Shown: piece after piece, positions 1 through 8,425 of the stretch
Numbering within the stretch: position 1 is the first letter of the stretch
Layout: every line of letters starts with the position of its first letter
Origin: Flavobacterium turcicum
GTDB lineage: Bacteria > Bacteroidota > Bacteroidia > Flavobacteriales > Flavobacteriaceae
Reading direction: 5' to 3'
Length of the DNA: 64,000 nucleotides
Assembly (NCBI RefSeq): GCF_011365745.1
Contig: NZ_JAAOBY010000002.1
Location: 496,001-560,000 of the forward strand
Notes under the pieces: model-generated
What the model saw: the letters and a program-made list of their open reading frames with translations, nothing else
What the model was told of the DNA's origin: nothing
Database searches by the model: none
Position numbers and translations under genes: made by a program

Positions 1-2
1 CA

Positions 3-947
3 CTTGAAGATGCTACGATGGTTCTTGAAAATATCTCCAAAGTATTGATTATTACTTATCCTCTAATTTTATTAGTCCTTTTTTTTCTGGCTCGTTTTAT
101 TGCTGGTCGATTTATAAAGCCAATTAGTTCTATTATTACTACTTCAAACGATATTACAAAAGACAATTTGACGTCACGGATCGTATTGCCTTTTCAAAAA
201 GATGAATTGTATGTTCTATCGCAAACAATAAATAATTTGTTAGACCGCATTGAAACCGCTGTAGAACGTGAAAAACAATTCACTTCTGATGCATCGCATG
301 AACTCAGAACTCCACTAACAGTTATCAAAGGAACACTCGAAGTTTTAATAAGGAAACCGAGAGAGCACGCTGAATATAGCGAGAAAATAAACTTTTGTGT
401 CAACGAAGTAAACCGCTTAAATAACTTAGTAGATCAATTATTATTGTTGGCTCGTTTTGAAAATCAAAAACAGACATTAAAAACAGAAAAAGTATATTTA
501 AACGCCTTGTTTTTAGATACTATTTCTCGATTTTCATCGATCATTCAAAGCAAGAAAATCAATGTTAGCACCAATTTTGCTGCGGAACATTACATAGAAA
601 CTGATGGATATTTATTTTCGATTGTAATTAACAATTTAATATCGAACGCATTAAAATATTCGAATCAATACGGAAACTTGACAGTAGTTTTGAAAGAAGT
701 TGACTCTATAATTGAATGCCAAATTAGTGATACTGGGATAGGAATTCCTGCTGAAGATGTGGATAAAATTTTTAATCAATTTTACAGATCTCAATCCAGT
801 AGTCATCCCGAAATTAAAGGCACCGGTTTAGGACTTTCTATTGTGAAAAGATTGTGTACTTTACTCAACATTGATATTGCAATTAACAGTCAAGAAAACA
901 AAGGAACCACGATTATTTTAAGATTATTTGAAGCACACCTTAAGTAG
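3..947 (+). CDS. Sensor histidine kinase, 5' end outside the window
   Basis: C-terminal part of a membrane sensor kinase that would phosphorylate a response regulator. The frame is open back to base 3, so the ATG at 18 is probably internal and the gene starts left of the window. Numbering from that ATG: a membrane segment at about 8-30, a HAMP linker to about 82, the H-box SDASHELRTP with phospho-acceptor His94, the N-box NNLISNALKYS, the G1 box DTGIGIP and the G2 box GTGLGLSIV. The catalytic half is intact. It lies 57 bases before a heavy-metal RND pump on the same strand, so a metal-sensing two-component system (CusS/CzcS type) is likely; this is inference, because the sensor domain and partner regulator are not visible. 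Confidence 0.9.
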   Translation, partial: LEDATMVLENISKVLIITYPLILLVLFFLARFIAGRFIKPISSIITTSNDITKDNLTSRIVLPFQKDELYVLSQTINNLLDRIETAVEREKQFTSDASHELRTPLTVIKGTLEVLIRKPREHAEYSEKINFCVNEVNRLNNLVDQLLLLARFENQKQTLKTEKVYLNALFLDTISRFSSIIQSKKINVSTNFAAEHYIETDGYLFSIVINNLISNALKYSNQYGNLTVVLKEVDSIIECQISDTGIGIPAEDVDKIFNQFYRSQSSSHPEIKGTGLGLSIVKRLCTLLNIDIAINSQENKGTTIILRLFEAHLK

Positions 948-956
948 TTCTTAAGG
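938..956. promoter_or_regulatory. Perfect 7-bp palindrome before the metal-efflux operon
   Basis: CCTTAAG and CTTAAGG are separated by five bases (TAGTT) and overlap the stop codon of the kinase gene. The repeat sits where the -33 region of the downstream promoter would fall. It is a candidate operator for the cognate response regulator. It is too short, and has no U tract, to be a convincing terminator. Confidence 0.4.
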
Positions 957-976
957 AAATACCTATCTTTAAACCT

Positions 977-984
977 TACTTTTG
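977..984 (+). promoter_or_regulatory. Candidate -7 element TACTTTTG for the RND operon
   Basis: Matches the flavobacterial -7 consensus TAnnTTTG and lies 20 bases before the pump start codon. No TTG -33 element is present at the usual distance, which would fit an activator-dependent promoter. Confidence 0.4.
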
Positions 985-1004
985 AGGTATAAAAAAAGAT
1001 TAAA

Positions 1005-4000
1005 ATGCTTGAAAAAATAATTGCTTTCAGTTTAAAAAACAAACTCATTGTTTTACTATTCACACTCGGAATTTTTGGATTTGGTCTCTTTTCTGTTTTT
1101 CAAATTTCAATCGGTGCAGTTCCAGATGTGACTAATAACCAAGTTCAGGTAATCACAACTTCTCGTAACCTTTCTACGCAAGACATTGAACAATTCATCA
1201 CCTATCCTGTTGAAATTGAAATGGCTAACTTGCCAGGTGTCAAAGAAATTCGATCCATTTCTAAATTTGGTTTGTCTGTAGTCACCATTGTTTTTGATGA
1301 GAATTTAGGAACCTATCTTCCAAGACAACTTATTGCCGAGAAAATCAAGACTGCTTCTGAGAAAATTCCGCAAGGTTTTGGTACACCAGAAATGGGTCCA
1401 ATTACCACCGGACTAGGAGAAATCTATCAATATACTTTAGAAGTTAAACCAGAATTTAAGAATAATTATTCAGTAACAGATTTACGCACCATTCAGGATT
1501 GGGTAGTAAAGCGCCAGTTATCTGGAATTAAAGGTGTTGTAGAAATTAACACTTGGGGTGGTTTTTTAAAACAATATGAAATTGCAATTAGTCCATCGAG
1601 TTTAAAAGCCATGAATATTTCGACGGCTGATGTTTTCACCGCTCTCGAAAAAAACAACAGTATTGCGGGTGGTGCCTATATTGAAAAAGTGAATCAAAGT
1701 TATTTTATCAGAGGTGAAGGAAAAGTAAATTCACTAGAAGATATTGGAAATATTGTAGTTCAAAATAATAATGGTCTTCCTGTTTATATTAAAAATGTAG
1801 CACAAATTCGTTACGGTCATGCCAACCGTTTTGGTGCCATCACCGGCAATGGCGAAGGGGAAAAAGTTTTGGGACAAGTCATGATGCTCAAAGGAGGAAA
1901 CTCTAAACAAGTTATTGATGATGTGAAGAATAGAGTTGCCGAAATCCAAAAATCACTGCCTGAAGGTGTTTACATCAATGGATTTTTAGAACGAAGCGAG
2001 TTAGTTGGGAAAACGACTTTTACCGTTGCCGAAAACTTGATTTTAGGATGCTTAATCGTAATTTTTGTTGTGGTACTATTGCTAGGAAATTGGCGTTCTG
2101 GCTTGGTTGTGGCCTCTGTAATTCCATTATGTTTGTTGTTTGCCATTTCGTTCATGAATATATTTGGAATCGATGCCAATTTAATGAGTTTGGGTGCGAT
2201 AGATTTTGGAATTATCATCGATGGTGCTGTCATTATTGTCGAATTTATTGCGTTTCAAATTGCCAGCAAATCCTCTCATTTAGGGATTCTTAGTAAGGAA
2301 GAACGCCAGCTAGAAATTGACCAAATCACCTATAAAAGCGCCTCCAAAATGATGAATTCAGCTATTTTTGGCCAGTTGATTATTCTGATAGTTTTTATTC
2401 CAATTCTATCCTTATCCGGAATCGAAGGTAAAATGTTCAAACCAATGGCAATGACGTTTAGTTTTGCTTTGTTAGGCGCCATGATTTTTTGTTTTACCTA
2501 TGTTCCTGTGGTTTCTTCATTGTTTTTGAAACCAAAAGAGGAAAATCCAAATTCATTATCCAGCAAGTTAATCCGTAAGTTGAATTCATGGTATTTGCCT
2601 ATTATTACTTGGGCAATAGCCAATACCAAAAAAGTTTTATATGGTGCACTTGGTTTATTATTGCTGGCTGCAGGCTTATTTGCAACCATGGGAGGAGAAT
2701 TTATTCCTACTCTTGACGAAGGTGATTTTGTGATTCAACCCGTTTTAAAAACAGGAACGTCATTGACTAAGACGATTGCAATAACTACAAAAATTGAAAA
2801 AATAATCCTTAAAAACTTTCCAGAAGTTACTCAGGTTGTGAGTAGAATTGGTGCTGCCGAAGTACCTACTGACCCGATGTCTATGGAAGAAAGTGATGTC
2901 ATTGTGAAATTAAAACCCAAATCCGAATGGACTTCGGCTGCTACCAAAGATGAATTGGCAGATAAAATAAAAGCAGCTTTAGAAAATCAAATTCCGAATA
3001 TGGAAATCGAATTTACGCAGCCGATAGAAATGCGTTTCAACGAATTAATTTCGGGAACGCGTTCTGATGTTGCTGTTAAAGTTTTTGGCGAAGACTTGGA
3101 TGTTTTGGCACAAAAAGCACACGAAATAAAAAATGCAATTGCAAAGGTAGAAGGAGCTTCGGATATTATCATCGAAAAAACGGAAGGTTTACCGCAAATG
3201 TCAGTAGTCTATGATCGTTCGAAAATTGCCCGTTATGGGTTGAATATTGCCGATTTGAACGAAATGATTGCCCTTGGCTTTGCCGGAAAAACGGTAGGAA
3301 CTGTTTTTGAAGGCGAAAAACGTTTTGATATGGTTGTGCGTTTGGATCAAACAAACCGACGAGATATTGAGGATTTACGAAATTTATACGTTCCAACTCC
3401 TAACGGTGAACAAATTCCTTTGCGCGAGTTGGCTTCGATCGAATATACTGAAGGTCCTGCGAAAATTTCTAGAGATAATACGAATAGAAGAATTGTAGTG
3501 GGAATCAACGTTAGGAACCGAGATTTGCAGAGTGTAGTTACTGATATTCAGCAAATTGTTGAAAACAAAATCAAATTACCAGCAGGTTATTACGTGAAAT
3601 ATGGTGGACAATTTGAAAATTTACAAAGTGCCAAAGCCCGATTGATGATTGCAGTTCCTATCGCTTTATTTTTGATTTTTATCCTTTTGTATTTTGCTTT
3701 TGGATCTGTGAAAGAGGCTTTAATGGTGTATTCAGCAATTCCGTTGTCAGCAGTGGGTGGTGTTTTGTTTTTATGGATACGCGATTTACCGTTCAGTATT
3801 TCGGCAGGTGTTGGTTTCATCGCACTTTTCGGAATCGCAGTATTAAACGGAATTGTACTCATCGAACATTTTAAAGAACTCAAACACCAAGGAATGAAAG
3901 ATATTGATGCTTTAATTCTGAAAGGAACTACTGATAGATTACGTCCGGTATTATTGACTGCAGCTGCAGCCGCATTAGGATTTTTACCTATGGCAATTTC

Positions 4001-5339
4001 ATCTTCAGCAGGAGCCGAAGTGCAACGACCTCTTGCAACGGTTGTTATTGGGGGATTGTTTACGGCAACAATTTTAACCATGATTGTATTGCCTATTTTA
4101 TACAAAGTTTTTGAGAATCAGTCTTTCAAAAAAGCGAAACTAAAGAAAACTCAAAATGCAACTTTTATCATTATGTTATTGTTAAGTACTTCATTTGCAT
4201 TCTCGCAAAATTCTAATCCAGAATTGGATAGTTTGATGTCGAAAGCAATGCAAAATAACAAAGGTATCAAAGCGGCTCAATTGCAAGTGGACAAGACTAA
4301 AGCCAATATCAAAACGGCGAATACTTTTGATAAAACCAATATTTATTACAGTTACGATCAAAATAATTTAGCACTCAATAACCAACCTTTGCGTGTTTTT
4401 GGTGTGCAACAACGTTTTGCTTTTCCAACGGTTTACGGAGCGCAGAAAAAAGTATTTTCTTCTGAATACGAAAAGGAAAAAGCTAATTTTGAAATTCAAA
4501 AAAACAAACTTTCTTTGGCTGTAGCCAAATCCTATCAGCACATTGTTTATTTGCAACATCAAGAAAAACTGTATCAGTATTTGGATAGTTTGTATCAAAA
4601 TTTCTCGAAAGCAAGCGACAGACGTTTTGAATTAGGAGAAACGAATTATCTCGAAAAAATTACGGCTCAAGCCAAGTTTAGACAAATAAGAACCAAGCTT
4701 TCGCAAATTGAGAATGATAAAAAAGCACAGTACGAACTGTTGCAATCCTTACTACAAACCGATGAAACAATTGTGATAAAAAGCAATAAAATAGCACCCT
4801 TATCATCTTCTATTGACGAAACAAGTAAAATACTATATACTGCTTATTTAGAAAGCATTACAACTAATTATAAAAGTCAAATTATGTTGCAAAAACAACA
4901 TTGGCTGCCAGATATTAACCTAGATTATTTTCAAGGTAGAAATAATGGATTATCGCAGTCGTTGTATGGTTTTCAAGTTGGATTTGCGGTACCCATTTTA
5001 TTCTCAGGACAAGTAGCAAAAAGTAAAGTAGCACAGCTGGAATTGCAAAGTTGGGAACAACAAAAGCAAAATGAAGCTACAAAAATAGAGAAGTACATCA
5101 CTCAAAAAAAGAATGAATTAGCAAAACATCAGGAGGCAATAAACTACTACAATTCATACGGTAAAAAATTATCGGATGAGATTATAAAGGTGGGAAATAA
5201 TAGCTACAAACATGGTGAAATTGATTTCTTTCAATACATCCAAAGTCTAGAAAATGCCACAACTATTCAAGTAGATTATTTAGACACTATTTTGCAATTC
5301 AATCAAACCCAATTAGATTTACAATACCTCAATTTTTAA
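1005..5339 (+). CDS. CusA/CzcA-family heavy-metal RND pump fused to a TolC-like outer-membrane channel
   Basis: 1444 residues, about 400 longer than a standard HME-RND pump. Residues 1 to about 1040 are the inner-membrane proton/metal antiporter with 12 membrane segments and two periplasmic loops. TM4 carries Asp400, Asp406 and Glu413 in the pattern DFGx3Dx6E, the signature of the HME subgroup handling divalent zinc, cobalt or cadmium; the monovalent Cu/Ag pumps differ here. From about residue 1045 a Lys-rich stretch, a hydrophobic segment (MLLLSTSFAFSQ, 1057-1068) and a coiled-coil rich TolC/CzcC-type domain follow in the same frame. The segment looks like a signal peptide left in the middle of the fusion. 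I know such RND-OMF fusions from other Bacteroidetes. ATG preceded by GATTAAA. The adaptor gene follows after 10 bases. Metal specificity is inferred. Confidence 0.93.
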   Translation: MLEKIIAFSLKNKLIVLLFTLGIFGFGLFSVFQISIGAVPDVTNNQVQVITTSRNLSTQDIEQFITYPVEIEMANLPGVKEIRSISKFGLSVVTIVFDENLGTYLPRQLIAEKIKTASEKIPQGFGTPEMGPITTGLGEIYQYTLEVKPEFKNNYSVTDLRTIQDWVVKRQLSGIKGVVEINTWGGFLKQYEIAISPSSLKAMNISTADVFTALEKNNSIAGGAYIEKVNQSYFIRGEGKVNSLEDIGNIVVQNNNGLPVYIKNVAQIRYGHANRFGAITGNGEGEKVLGQVMMLKGGNSKQVIDDVKNRVAEIQKSLPEGVYINGFLERSELVGKTTFTVAENLILGCLIVIFVVVLLLGNWRSGLVVASVIPLCLLFAISFMNIFGIDANLMSLGAIDFGIIIDGAVIIVEFIAFQIASKSSHLGILSKEERQLEIDQITYKSASKMMNSAIFGQLIILIVFIPILSLSGIEGKMFKPMAMTFSFALLGAMIFCFTYVPVVSSLFLKPKEENPNSLSSKLIRKLNSWYLPIITWAIANTKKVLYGALGLLLLAAGLFATMGGEFIPTLDEGDFVIQPVLKTGTSLTKTIAITTKIEKIILKNFPEVTQVVSRIGAAEVPTDPMSMEESDVIVKLKPKSEWTSAATKDELADKIKAALENQIPNMEIEFTQPIEMRFNELISGTRSDVAVKVFGEDLDVLAQKAHEIKNAIAKVEGASDIIIEKTEGLPQMSVVYDRSKIARYGLNIADLNEMIALGFAGKTVGTVFEGEKRFDMVVRLDQTNRRDIEDLRNLYVPTPNGEQIPLRELASIEYTEGPAKISRDNTNRRIVVGINVRNRDLQSVVTDIQQIVENKIKLPAGYYVKYGGQFENLQSAKARLMIAVPIALFLIFILLYFAFGSVKEALMVYSAIPLSAVGGVLFLWIRDLPFSISAGVGFIALFGIAVLNGIVLIEHFKELKHQGMKDIDALILKGTTDRLRPVLLTAAAAALGFLPMAISSSAGAEVQRPLATVVIGGLFTATILTMIVLPILYKVFENQSFKKAKLKKTQNATFIIMLLLSTSFAFSQNSNPELDSLMSKAMQNNKGIKAAQLQVDKTKANIKTANTFDKTNIYYSYDQNNLALNNQPLRVFGVQQRFAFPTVYGAQKKVFSSEYEKEKANFEIQKNKLSLAVAKSYQHIVYLQHQEKLYQYLDSLYQNFSKASDRRFELGETNYLEKITAQAKFRQIRTKLSQIENDKKAQYELLQSLLQTDETIVIKSNKIAPLSSSIDETSKILYTAYLESITTNYKSQIMLQKQHWLPDINLDYFQGRNNGLSQSLYGFQVGFAVPILFSGQVAKSKVAQLELQSWEQQKQNEATKIEKYITQKKNELAKHQEAINYYNSYGKKLSDEIIKVGNNSYKHGEIDFFQYIQSLENATTIQVDYLDTILQFNQTQLDLQYLNF

Positions 5340-5349
5340 TATTTTACCA

Positions 5350-6465
5350 ATGAAAAACGCACTCTATATAATCACTATCTCACTTTTTTTATTTTCTTGC
5401 AAAGAAGCTAAAACGGAAGAATCAGAACCAAAAGATAACGGCTTAATTACTGTATCTGCTACTCAATTCAAAACTTCGGGAATGGAGATTGGGAGTCCAA
5501 CAGAACAGGATTTTGATGTTACCGTAAAAGCATCAGGGAAAATTGACGTACCACCACAAAACCGAGCTAAAGTGAACACTTTTATGGGTGGTTATGTAAA
5601 ATCGACAACGCTTTTGGTTGGAAATAGAGTCACAAAAGGTCAAGCTTTATTGACTTTGCAAAACACCGAATTTCTGGATATTCAAAAAGAGTATATGGAA
5701 GTAGCGGAGCAATTGAATTTCTTGAAATCAGAATACGACCGCCAAAAAACCTTGTACGATGAAAAAATTACTTCGCAAAAAAACTACTTAAAAGCCGAAA
5801 GCGACTATAAAAGAGCTAAAGCCATGCATCAAAGTTTACGTGCCAAATTGTTACTCTTGAACATTAATCCTAGAAATGTCGAGAGAGGAATATTGACTTC
5901 AACAATCACCATTTTTTCTCCAATAACCGGTGATATTGTGATTATGAATGCCAATGTAGGTATGTATGTGGCGCCTTCGGATGTGATTTTAGAAATTGTA
6001 GATACGGATCACTTGCATTTAGAATTAGCCGTTTTTGAAAAAGATATTTTGAATGTGAAAATTGGACAAAGAATACAATTTAAAGTTCCCGAAGCATCCA
6101 AAGAAGTGTTTAATGCCGAAGTACATTTAGTAGGAAAATCAATTGAGGGAAATGACAGAACGATTAATATTCATGGACATTTAGACGATGCCATAAAGCA
6201 AAAGCTGTTGACAGGAATGTTTGTAGAAGCGGAAATAATTATCGATTCTAAAAAAGGATTAGCGATTCCTGTTGAAGCATTGGTGACAGAAAACAATAAA
6301 AATTTTGTACTTTTAGTCAAGAATGAAAAAAATGGATATTCGTTCCAGAAGGTAAGTGTTACTGTTGGTTCGAAGTCTGAAAAATTTGTCGAAATACTGC
6401 CAAACACAGCAATATCAGCTTCATCAAGACTATTAACAAAAGGAGTTTTTGATTTGGTTAATTAA
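5350..6465 (+). CDS. RND periplasmic adaptor (membrane-fusion protein), CzcB/CusB-like lipoprotein
   Basis: 371 residues. Connects the RND pump to its outer-membrane channel in the periplasm. The N-terminus is a lipoprotein signal with lipobox LFSC (Cys17), so the mature protein should be lipid-anchored. It has a lipoyl/barrel-sandwich half (VKASGKIDVPPQNRAKV), a long alpha-helical hairpin at about 115-175 (EYMEVAEQLNFLKSEYDRQK), the second lipoyl half (TIFSPITGDIVIMNANVGMYV) and beta-barrel/membrane-proximal domains. No His-rich metal-binding extension is visible. It lies 10 bases behind the pump gene and 14 before the ferritin-like/VIT1 gene, so the three are probably co-transcribed. Confidence 0.92.
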   Translation: MKNALYIITISLFLFSCKEAKTEESEPKDNGLITVSATQFKTSGMEIGSPTEQDFDVTVKASGKIDVPPQNRAKVNTFMGGYVKSTTLLVGNRVTKGQALLTLQNTEFLDIQKEYMEVAEQLNFLKSEYDRQKTLYDEKITSQKNYLKAESDYKRAKAMHQSLRAKLLLLNINPRNVERGILTSTITIFSPITGDIVIMNANVGMYVAPSDVILEIVDTDHLHLELAVFEKDILNVKIGQRIQFKVPEASKEVFNAEVHLVGKSIEGNDRTINIHGHLDDAIKQKLLTGMFVEAEIIIDSKKGLAIPVEALVTENNKNFVLLVKNEKNGYSFQKVSVTVGSKSEKFVEILPNTAISASSRLLTKGVFDLVN

Positions 6466-6479
6466 TAAAAAAGGAAATA

Positions 6480-7598
6480 ATGGACTTGAATAAACTTAAA
6501 GATCAGTTGCAAACAGAGGTTGATACCGCCTTTTTGTACGATAGTATTGCTGCCATTCAGTCTGACGAAAATCTTTCGAGAGTTTTACTAAGCTTAGGCG
6601 AAATCGAGAAAGGACACGCAAAACACATGTTAGATAAAGTTCGTACCATAGAACCAAATTTCAACATGCTTTTGCCATCTAGTAGAGCAAAATTTCAACT
6701 GAAGTTGGGTAAAATTTTTGGTTATAGTTCCATAATTAGCTCGTTATCTTCAATAGAAAAACAGTTTGCCGAAAATTCGGTTCGAAACAAAATTAAAACG
6801 GGTGAAAAACCAACTGGTTTTGAGCACAATCACCTAAATATTATTGAGGCTGTAAATAATAATGCAGCTTTAAATGTTTCTGGAGGGTTGTTGTCTAAAT
6901 TTGAGAGTAGGCATAAATCCGTGGGCGGAAATGCTTTGCGAGCGGCAGTTTTAGGTTCTAATGATGGATTGGTTTCTAATATGAGTTTGGTCATGGGAGT
7001 TGCTGGAGCAGCTGTTTCTAATGATACGATATTGTTAACCGGAATTGCAGGACTTTTGGCAGGTGCTATATCAATGGCGCTAGGCGAATGGCTTTCGGTA
7101 CAAAGTTCCAGAGAATTAAACCAGCGTCAAATTGATTTAGAAACTGAAGAATTAGAAGCTTCTCCCGAAGAAGAGAAAAAAGAATTGGTTTTATTGTATC
7201 AAGCCAAAGGAATGAATGTGGTCGAAGCACAAAAATTGGCTGACAAAGCTTTTGAAAATCCGCAAACAGCGATTGATGCCATCATCACAGAGGAATTAGG
7301 AATTGACAAAGAAGAATTAGGAGGATCAGCTTGGGAAGCAGCTACAGCATCGTTTGTGCTTTTTGCAATTGGAGCGATTATTCCGTTATATCCTTTTATG
7401 TTTTTAGACGGGAAAAATGCAATTTTACTGAGTGTCGGAAGCAGTGTTATAGGGCTTTTTGGAATAGGAGCAGCCATCACTTTATTGACAGGAAAAAGCA
7501 TTTTATTTTCAGGATTCAGACAAGTGGCTTTCGGTTTGTTAGCTGCAGCAGTTACTTACGGAATTGGTTCGTTAATAGGCGTTTCCTTAGCAGGATAA
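6480..7598 (+). CDS. Ferritin-like domain fused to VIT1/CCC1 family metal transporter
   Basis: 372 residues. Residues 1 to about 140 form a rubrerythrin/ferritin-like helical bundle (TAFLYDSIAAI; EIEKGHAKHM carries an ExxH-type ligand pair). Residues about 145-372 form a VIT1/CCC1 membrane domain with the family's first-helix region ALRAAVLGSNDGLVSNMSLVMGV, a GAISMALGEWLSVQSSRE helix, an acidic cytosolic stretch (ETEELEASPEEEKKE) and three C-terminal membrane helices. The same architecture is known from MbfA-type iron exporters, so export of Fe2+ or Mn2+ is likely. It sits directly behind the efflux adaptor, which suggests a joint metal-detoxification operon. Confidence 0.88.
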   Translation: MDLNKLKDQLQTEVDTAFLYDSIAAIQSDENLSRVLLSLGEIEKGHAKHMLDKVRTIEPNFNMLLPSSRAKFQLKLGKIFGYSSIISSLSSIEKQFAENSVRNKIKTGEKPTGFEHNHLNIIEAVNNNAALNVSGGLLSKFESRHKSVGGNALRAAVLGSNDGLVSNMSLVMGVAGAAVSNDTILLTGIAGLLAGAISMALGEWLSVQSSRELNQRQIDLETEELEASPEEEKKELVLLYQAKGMNVVEAQKLADKAFENPQTAIDAIITEELGIDKEELGGSAWEAATASFVLFAIGAIIPLYPFMFLDGKNAILLSVGSSVIGLFGIGAAITLLTGKSILFSGFRQVAFGLLAAAVTYGIGSLIGVSLAG

Positions 7599-7651
7599 TA
7601 TTCTAAAAAAATTAAATATCACAAATAAATACTAACTTAAAGTAAAAGATT

Positions 7652-8155
7652 ATGAATGATGCACACTTACACCTAGTTGTAAACCATTTTCCTATTATTG
7701 GAACAATCCTTGGACTTGGGATTTTAATCGCTGGAATAGTACTCAAGAATAAATCGGTACAAAACACCGCTTATGTATTATTTGTCATTGCAGCTGTTTT
7801 TGGCTTTTTTAGTATGTCTACCGGTGAAGGAGCAGAAGAAATGGTGGAAGATTTCCCAGGAATAGGAAAAGCAATTATTCATGAACATGAAGAAATGGCT
7901 GAAAAATTAGCAATTGTTTTGTATGCGCTGGCAATTACATCATTATTTGGTCTTTATTCTAATTTGAAAAACAAGCCAAAAGCAAATCTAGTTTCTTATA
8001 TCGCGACAGTTGTTGCAATCATCGCTGTGTTTTTTGCGCAAAAAACGGGTATAACAGGAGGCGAAGTTCGTCATACTGAAATTAGATCTGAAAGTGCTGC
8101 TGCGGATAGTGCTACAGAGAAAATCGCTCCTACAAATGAGGAGGAAAAGCAATAA
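7652..8155 (+). CDS. DUF2231-like small membrane protein
   Basis: 167 residues with four predicted membrane segments (about 10-30, 38-57, 86-104, 112-130). It begins with HLHLVVNHFPIIGTILGLG; the NHFP motif in the first helix is typical of DUF2231-type proteins. A second His pair lies in IIHEHEEMAEK. The C-terminal tail is hydrophilic and Ala/Glu-rich. Such proteins are often near metal or redox genes, but no activity is established. It follows the VIT1-like gene by 53 bases and ends just before a terminator, so it is probably the last gene of the metal operon. Confidence 0.75.
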   Translation: MNDAHLHLVVNHFPIIGTILGLGILIAGIVLKNKSVQNTAYVLFVIAAVFGFFSMSTGEGAEEMVEDFPGIGKAIIHEHEEMAEKLAIVLYALAITSLFGLYSNLKNKPKANLVSYIATVVAIIAVFFAQKTGITGGEVRHTEIRSESAAADSATEKIAPTNEEEKQ

Positions 8156-8172
8156 AAAAGATATATTTAACA

Positions 8173-8209
8173 AAAAAGCAATATTTAGTTAAAGTATTAA
8201 TTGCTTTTT
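8173..8209 (+). terminator. Terminator hairpin of the metal operon, overlapping the his promoter
   Basis: AAAAAGCAAT (8173-8182) pairs perfectly with ATTGCTTTTT (8200-8209) across a 17-base AT loop, and the 3' arm ends in a T run. The TTG inside the 3' arm is also the -33 element of the next promoter. Confidence 0.6.
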
Positions 8210-8232
8210 AATTAAAAAAGAATCTATATTTG
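8201..8232 (+). promoter_or_regulatory. Promoter of the his operon (TTG - 21 - TATATTTG)
   Basis: TTG at 8201-8203 and TATATTTG at 8225-8232 match both flavobacterial promoter elements with a 21-base spacer. Transcription should start near 8239, some 12 bases before the leader-peptide ATG. Confidence 0.75.
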
Positions 8233-8250
8233 CAAAGAAAAATAAAACAC

Positions 8251-8310
8251 ATGTTTACAATACAATTACATCATCATCATTTTCATTATTGCTCTCAAGC
8301 GATGTGTTAA
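8251..8310 (+). CDS. His leader peptide (19 codons, 5 His)
   Basis: Short ORF MFTIQLHHHHFHYCSQAMC followed by TAA. Four consecutive His codons and a fifth two codons later lie between the his promoter and an intrinsic terminator, the classic arrangement of a transcription-attenuation leader. When charged tRNA-His is scarce the ribosome should stall on the His run and prevent the terminator from forming. It starts 12 bases after the predicted transcription start, with an A-rich start context. It is a regulatory ORF, not a functional protein. I did not find one unambiguous antiterminator partner by eye. Confidence 0.85.
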   Translation: MFTIQLHHHHFHYCSQAMC

Positions 8311-8336
8311 TGGTATGCATGTAAATCATCATATTT

Positions 8337-8370
8337 AAAAACCCGTTTGAGTACATCAAACGGGTTTTTT
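8337..8370 (+). terminator. Attenuator terminator of the his operon
   Basis: AAACCCGTTTGA (8339-8350), loop GTACA, and TCAAACGGGTTT (8356-8367), extended by A/T pairs and followed by a T run. This is a perfect 12-bp GC-cored stem 26 bases behind the leader-peptide stop codon and 56 before hisG. Confidence 0.85.
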
Positions 8371-8393
8371 ATTACCCCACATTGTACTCAAAC
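8345..8393 (+). promoter_or_regulatory. Alternative pairing that competes with the his attenuator stem
   Basis: GTTTGAGTACA (8345-8355), made of most of the terminator's 5' arm plus its loop, is exactly complementary over 11 bases to TGTACTCAAAC (8383-8393) beyond the T run. The two structures exclude each other. Because the partner lies downstream of the release point, it could act only on transcripts that already read through, for example on stability or hisG translation. Confidence 0.4.
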
Positions 8394-8425
8394 ATTATCA
8401 TTCTAAAAAAACAAAAAACAAAAAA

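Noticed and set aside
3590..4105. 171-residue minus-strand ORF within the RND gene
   Set aside because: Shadow of the pump gene in another frame; no domain, no start context, and the plus-strand frame has all family motifs.
8251..8310. His-rich short ORF read as a metal-binding peptide
   Set aside because: Position between promoter and terminator in front of hisG makes an attenuation leader far more likely.
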